Below, one piece after another: positions 61,717 to 64,000 of a stretch of 64,000 nt of DNA. This DNA is from Novymonas esmeraldas (lineage: Eukaryota > Euglenozoa > Kinetoplastea > Trypanosomatida > Trypanosomatidae): contig JAECZO010000017.1 of NCBI GenBank assembly GCA_019188245.1, forward strand, positions 124,001 to 188,000, in the 5' to 3' direction. Under the pieces are notes generated by a model. It did no database searches. It was given only the letters and a program-made list of their open reading frames with translations, and had not been told where the DNA came from. Position numbers and translations under genes: made by a program. Numbering within the stretch: the stretch's first letter is position 1; the number at the start of each line of letters is the position of its first letter.

Positions 61717-63660
61717 CTACTGTTGCGTGAGAAAAGTGAGCGAGTTACCGCCAGTGTCTCCAGCGTCTTGCGAGAGCTCCTCCACAGGGGTGACAGAGTC
61801 CGCCCGCTCAGACGACGGGCCTGTCGAGGTGGTTGCACACCGCGCCTGTGCTGCGTGGCGCCGCCCCTCCTGTCGGATGCGCTTGAAGAGAAGCTGAATC
61901 ACCCGCTCCTTCTCTGCCCACCGCAGTTCGCTGATGTCGACACGCTTCACATCACGCCAGGTGGGGACGCTCGGCAGGCTCTGCAGCAGCGGCAGCTCGC
62001 CGGAGGTCGTCATGCCATCGAGACCGTCACGCTGGTCTTCCGGCGGAGACGCGGAAGGCGCCCCGCGGTCGACGGCTGCGCTCGCGGCGCCGCTCAGCCG
62101 AAACGGAACCGCAACTTCCGATGATGTGCCGCCGCGCGTACTCGACGCCGCGGCAGGCGATGCCGCGTGACCGCTACGCAGGTAAGGTGGGCTGGCATGC
62201 AGTAGCGGAACAACAGCACCGCTGTCTGCAGTCGCCAACTCCCGCGTGTCCTTCGCGGCGTGACGGCGAGCGGAGTTGCTCACCGCGACCGCGGTCGACG
62301 ACGTCGGTGCCGCGGCGATGCGCTTTGGGAGTCCTTTGCGATCCACAGTCCACCCCGCCGGCGACGAGGACGACGGCACCGCCACACCCGCGCCGGCGCC
62401 GTCCGTCAGCATCCACCGCTCCGGCCCTTCCAGCCGCAGAAGGGACGAGTACGTGTGCGACGGCAGCGTCTCCTTCGCTGCGGTGACGCGCGCCGCCGGG
62501 GTGCTCTCCAGGAGCAGCACGCGGCGCTCTTCCACCGCGCCGCGGCGCACCTCCTCCAACGCCGCGTGGAAGAACGTCTCGAGTTCGGTTCGCTGGGCGA
62601 GCACGGCGCCAGCCGATTGGCGCAGCTGCACCAGATCTCGCTTCAGCTGCAGCGCGTCTCGCCTCGCCGCATCTCGCTCGCTGGCGAGCTTCTGCACGGC
62701 GGCGGCGTGCGCCTGAGCCTCCGTGCGGTGCTTCTTTTCGTACTCGGCGACGGCCTCGTTGAGGTTGTCCTCCGACGTCTTCACCTGTTGTCGGAGGGCG
62801 GCGATCTCGTCCTTCTGCAGGACACTGCGCAGCAGCATCTCACGCGTGGCGCCGCCGTCTATGTCGGTCTCGCGCTTGAGACGCGTGTACCGCTCCTGCA
62901 GATCCTTGTACTCTCTGCGGATGGTGGTCACCTCCTGCGCGAGCATGATCTTCTCCTTCAGGAGGTCGAAGTTGGCCGCGTGCACCTCCTTCGTGTGCGG
63001 CTCCAGCAACTCCGTCGCCTTGGCCTGCACGTCGGTGTCGTACGTGGCGGCGAGCTGCTCCTCCAGCGTGCGGTACTTGACGCGGCTCTCGAGCATCTCA
63101 AGGCGAGCGTGCTGCATGCCCTCGTGGCGACGCGCCGACTCCACGGCAGACTCGCTTCGCAGCGCCTCCAACTCGGCCGACATGTCCGCGCGCTGGTCCA
63201 GCGTCGTGAGTGCGTTGTGCAGCTGACTGCTGAGCTCCTGCACAGTGTGGCGCAGATGCGCGACCTCCTTCTCCTTTGCGCGCAGCGTCCGCTGCTGCAC
63301 CGCTGCGGCGGAGCCATCGGTGGGGGCAGCACCCACCTCCCCGTGCGCCGCCGCCGCAGTAAAGTCGCTCCCGGAGGACTGCGGCAGCGCCGGTGGCGTG
63401 TCAGAAGCAGGAGAGCGTGTGCGAGGCGAGTGCGCTGTGACGGTGGCGCCTCTGTCCGCGACACCGGCGGCCGATGCGGGAGCGTCGTGCACCATGGGCG
63501 AGGCAGAGAGGGCGTCCGCGTTCTGTAGGGCTTGTGTGAGGCGGTGCTCGAGGCGTGAGCGGTCTACCGGTGTCTTCGGCGCCGCCCTGGCAGTGGCGGA
63601 CCCGCTGCTGCTGCCGCGGCCCGCGACACCCGCGGCTGCGGTGCCTCTACTCTGTCGCAT
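61717..63660 (-). CDS. BBOF1 (basal body-orientation factor 1, CCDC176)-like protein (647 aa)
   Basis: The protein is coiled coil from about 145 to 375, between disordered ends. Three places match what I remember of human BBOF1. DLLKEKIML with the heptads after it resembles the human LLVKEKIMQL region. At 357-364 RTELETFF, continuing HAALEEVRR, resembles RTEVERFFLDALHQVKQ. At about 574-592 VDISELRWAEKERVIQLLF resembles VDIGDLTWEQKEKVLRLLF. The order of the three is also the same. BBOF1 keeps basal bodies oriented in multiciliated cells and is linked to axonemal doublets; in a flagellate with one flagellum it would be a basal-body or axoneme protein. The region 375-570 is a Ser/Ala/Gly-rich insertion longer than in the animal protein. 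The frame opens at 63693 only with a TTG; the first ATG is at 63660 (MRQSRG). Confidence 0.75.
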   Translation of the reverse strand: MRQSRGTAAAGVAGRGSSSGSATARAAPKTPVDRSRLEHRLTQALQNADALSASPMVHDAPASAAGVADRGATVTAHSPRTRSPASDTPPALPQSSGSDFTAAAAHGEVGAAPTDGSAAAVQQRTLRAKEKEVAHLRHTVQELSSQLHNALTTLDQRADMSAELEALRSESAVESARRHEGMQHARLEMLESRVKYRTLEEQLAATYDTDVQAKATELLEPHTKEVHAANFDLLKEKIMLAQEVTTIRREYKDLQERYTRLKRETDIDGGATREMLLRSVLQKDEIAALRQQVKTSEDNLNEAVAEYEKKHRTEAQAHAAAVQKLASERDAARRDALQLKRDLVQLRQSAGAVLAQRTELETFFHAALEEVRRGAVEERRVLLLESTPAARVTAAKETLPSHTYSSLLRLEGPERWMLTDGAGAGVAVPSSSSPAGWTVDRKGLPKRIAAAPTSSTAVAVSNSARRHAAKDTRELATADSGAVVPLLHASPPYLRSGHAASPAAASSTRGGTSSEVAVPFRLSGAASAAVDRGAPSASPPEDQRDGLDGMTTSGELPLLQSLPSVPTWRDVKRVDISELRWAEKERVIQLLFKRIRQEGRRHAAQARCATTSTGPSSERADSVTPVEELSQDAGDTGGNSLTFLTQQ

Positions 63661-64000
63661 GGCGTTGCCGCTCTCTCCCTCCGCACTCTTCAAGACGCGG
63701 GTGCCTCCTCACGAGAAGGCCCCGCCGCCGTTGCTCCCTCCCCTGCACGCACTCCTCTTCTCTTCCCCGGCTCCACCACTGCCGTGCTCCTCCCCTCACG
63801 CCGTCCTGGGACAGAGAGGGAGGGGAGGGGCGAGCCCTGACGCACGTGCGCCGGTGTGTCTGTGGATGTCTGTATCGCGCCTGTCGCAGGCTCGCGCTTG
63901 TCAAGCACGTCCTCACTGTAGTGTCCAGTCTTGGTCTGTGTGCGCGTCTCTCTCTGCGCCTTCAGTGTAGGGGGCGCCTGTCCGCACCACCGCCGGGTTG
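63661..64000. other. 5' flank of the BBOF1-like gene
   Basis: The remaining 340 bases hold the likely leader and acceptor region of the BBOF1-like gene and the beginning of a spacer. No part of another gene is recognisable. Confidence 0.55.
63806..63833 (-). promoter_or_regulatory. Predicted trans-splice acceptor for the BBOF1-like gene
   Basis: A C/T tract on the minus strand (complement of 63811-63833) is followed by AG at 63806-63807. The leader would be about 145 nt. Confidence 0.4.

Noticed and set aside
62260-63528. Plus-strand open frame of 422 codons
   Set aside because: Antisense to the BBOF1-like gene, Arg/Leu/His-rich and without domain.
1-64000. tRNA, snoRNA cluster, CRISPR array or strand-switch region
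   Set aside because: I looked by eye in the spacers for tRNA B-box-like sequence, regular spacer-repeat arrays and a change of coding strand and found none; a tRNAscan-SE or snoRNA search would be decisive.

Overview
The window looks like a piece of a kinetoplastid nuclear chromosome, most likely from the Leishmania side of the Trypanosomatidae (Leishmaniinae). All 17 genes I can support lie on the minus strand. They are intronless, GC-rich, and separated by long non-coding spacers full of (CA/TG)n, purine runs on the plus strand (pyrimidine runs on the transcribed sense strand) and poly(A/T) tracts. That is the layout of a polycistronic unit matured by spliced-leader trans-splicing and polyadenylation. 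No strand switch, tRNA, rRNA or CRISPR array is visible. From memory and not checked, a CDP-alcohol phosphotransferase, a CCCH/deaminase gene and a GDPD gene in this order resemble the L. major chromosome 36 region around genes 5900-5960.

In the direction of transcription (from 64000 down to 1) the genes are: a BBOF1-like basal-body protein (61717-63660); a 989-residue coiled-coil protein (57442-60411); a protein with two C2-like domains (54682-56718); an RRM plus WW protein (51495-53288); a TMEM185-like membrane protein (48575-50437); a glycerophosphodiester phosphodiesterase (45716-46657); a 7.4 kb stretch without genes; an unknown acidic protein (37051-38253); a CCCH-finger protein with a complete cytidine-deaminase-like zinc site (33678-35555); a taxilin-like coiled coil (31914-32756); an unknown protein (29686-31266); a 3.9 kb spacer with a possible retroelement fossil; a lysine-rich kinetoplast-associated protein (25183-25749); enolase-phosphatase E1 (21116-22228); an ethanolamine/choline phosphotransferase (17597-18862); a 1980-residue helical protein (9969-15911); a RagC/D-type GTPase (8018-9139); an unknown 811-residue protein (4475-6910); and a BCS1-like AAA ATPase (752-2818).

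Kinetoplastid units are not operons by function. Still, the window holds two phospholipid enzymes (phosphotransferase, GDPD), two organelle proteins (BCS1-like, kDNA-associated), one nutrient-signalling GTPase and one probable basal-body protein. The item most worth following is the 33678-35555 protein, which joins CCCH-type zinc fingers to an apparently intact deaminase active site and could be an RNA-directed cytidine deaminase.
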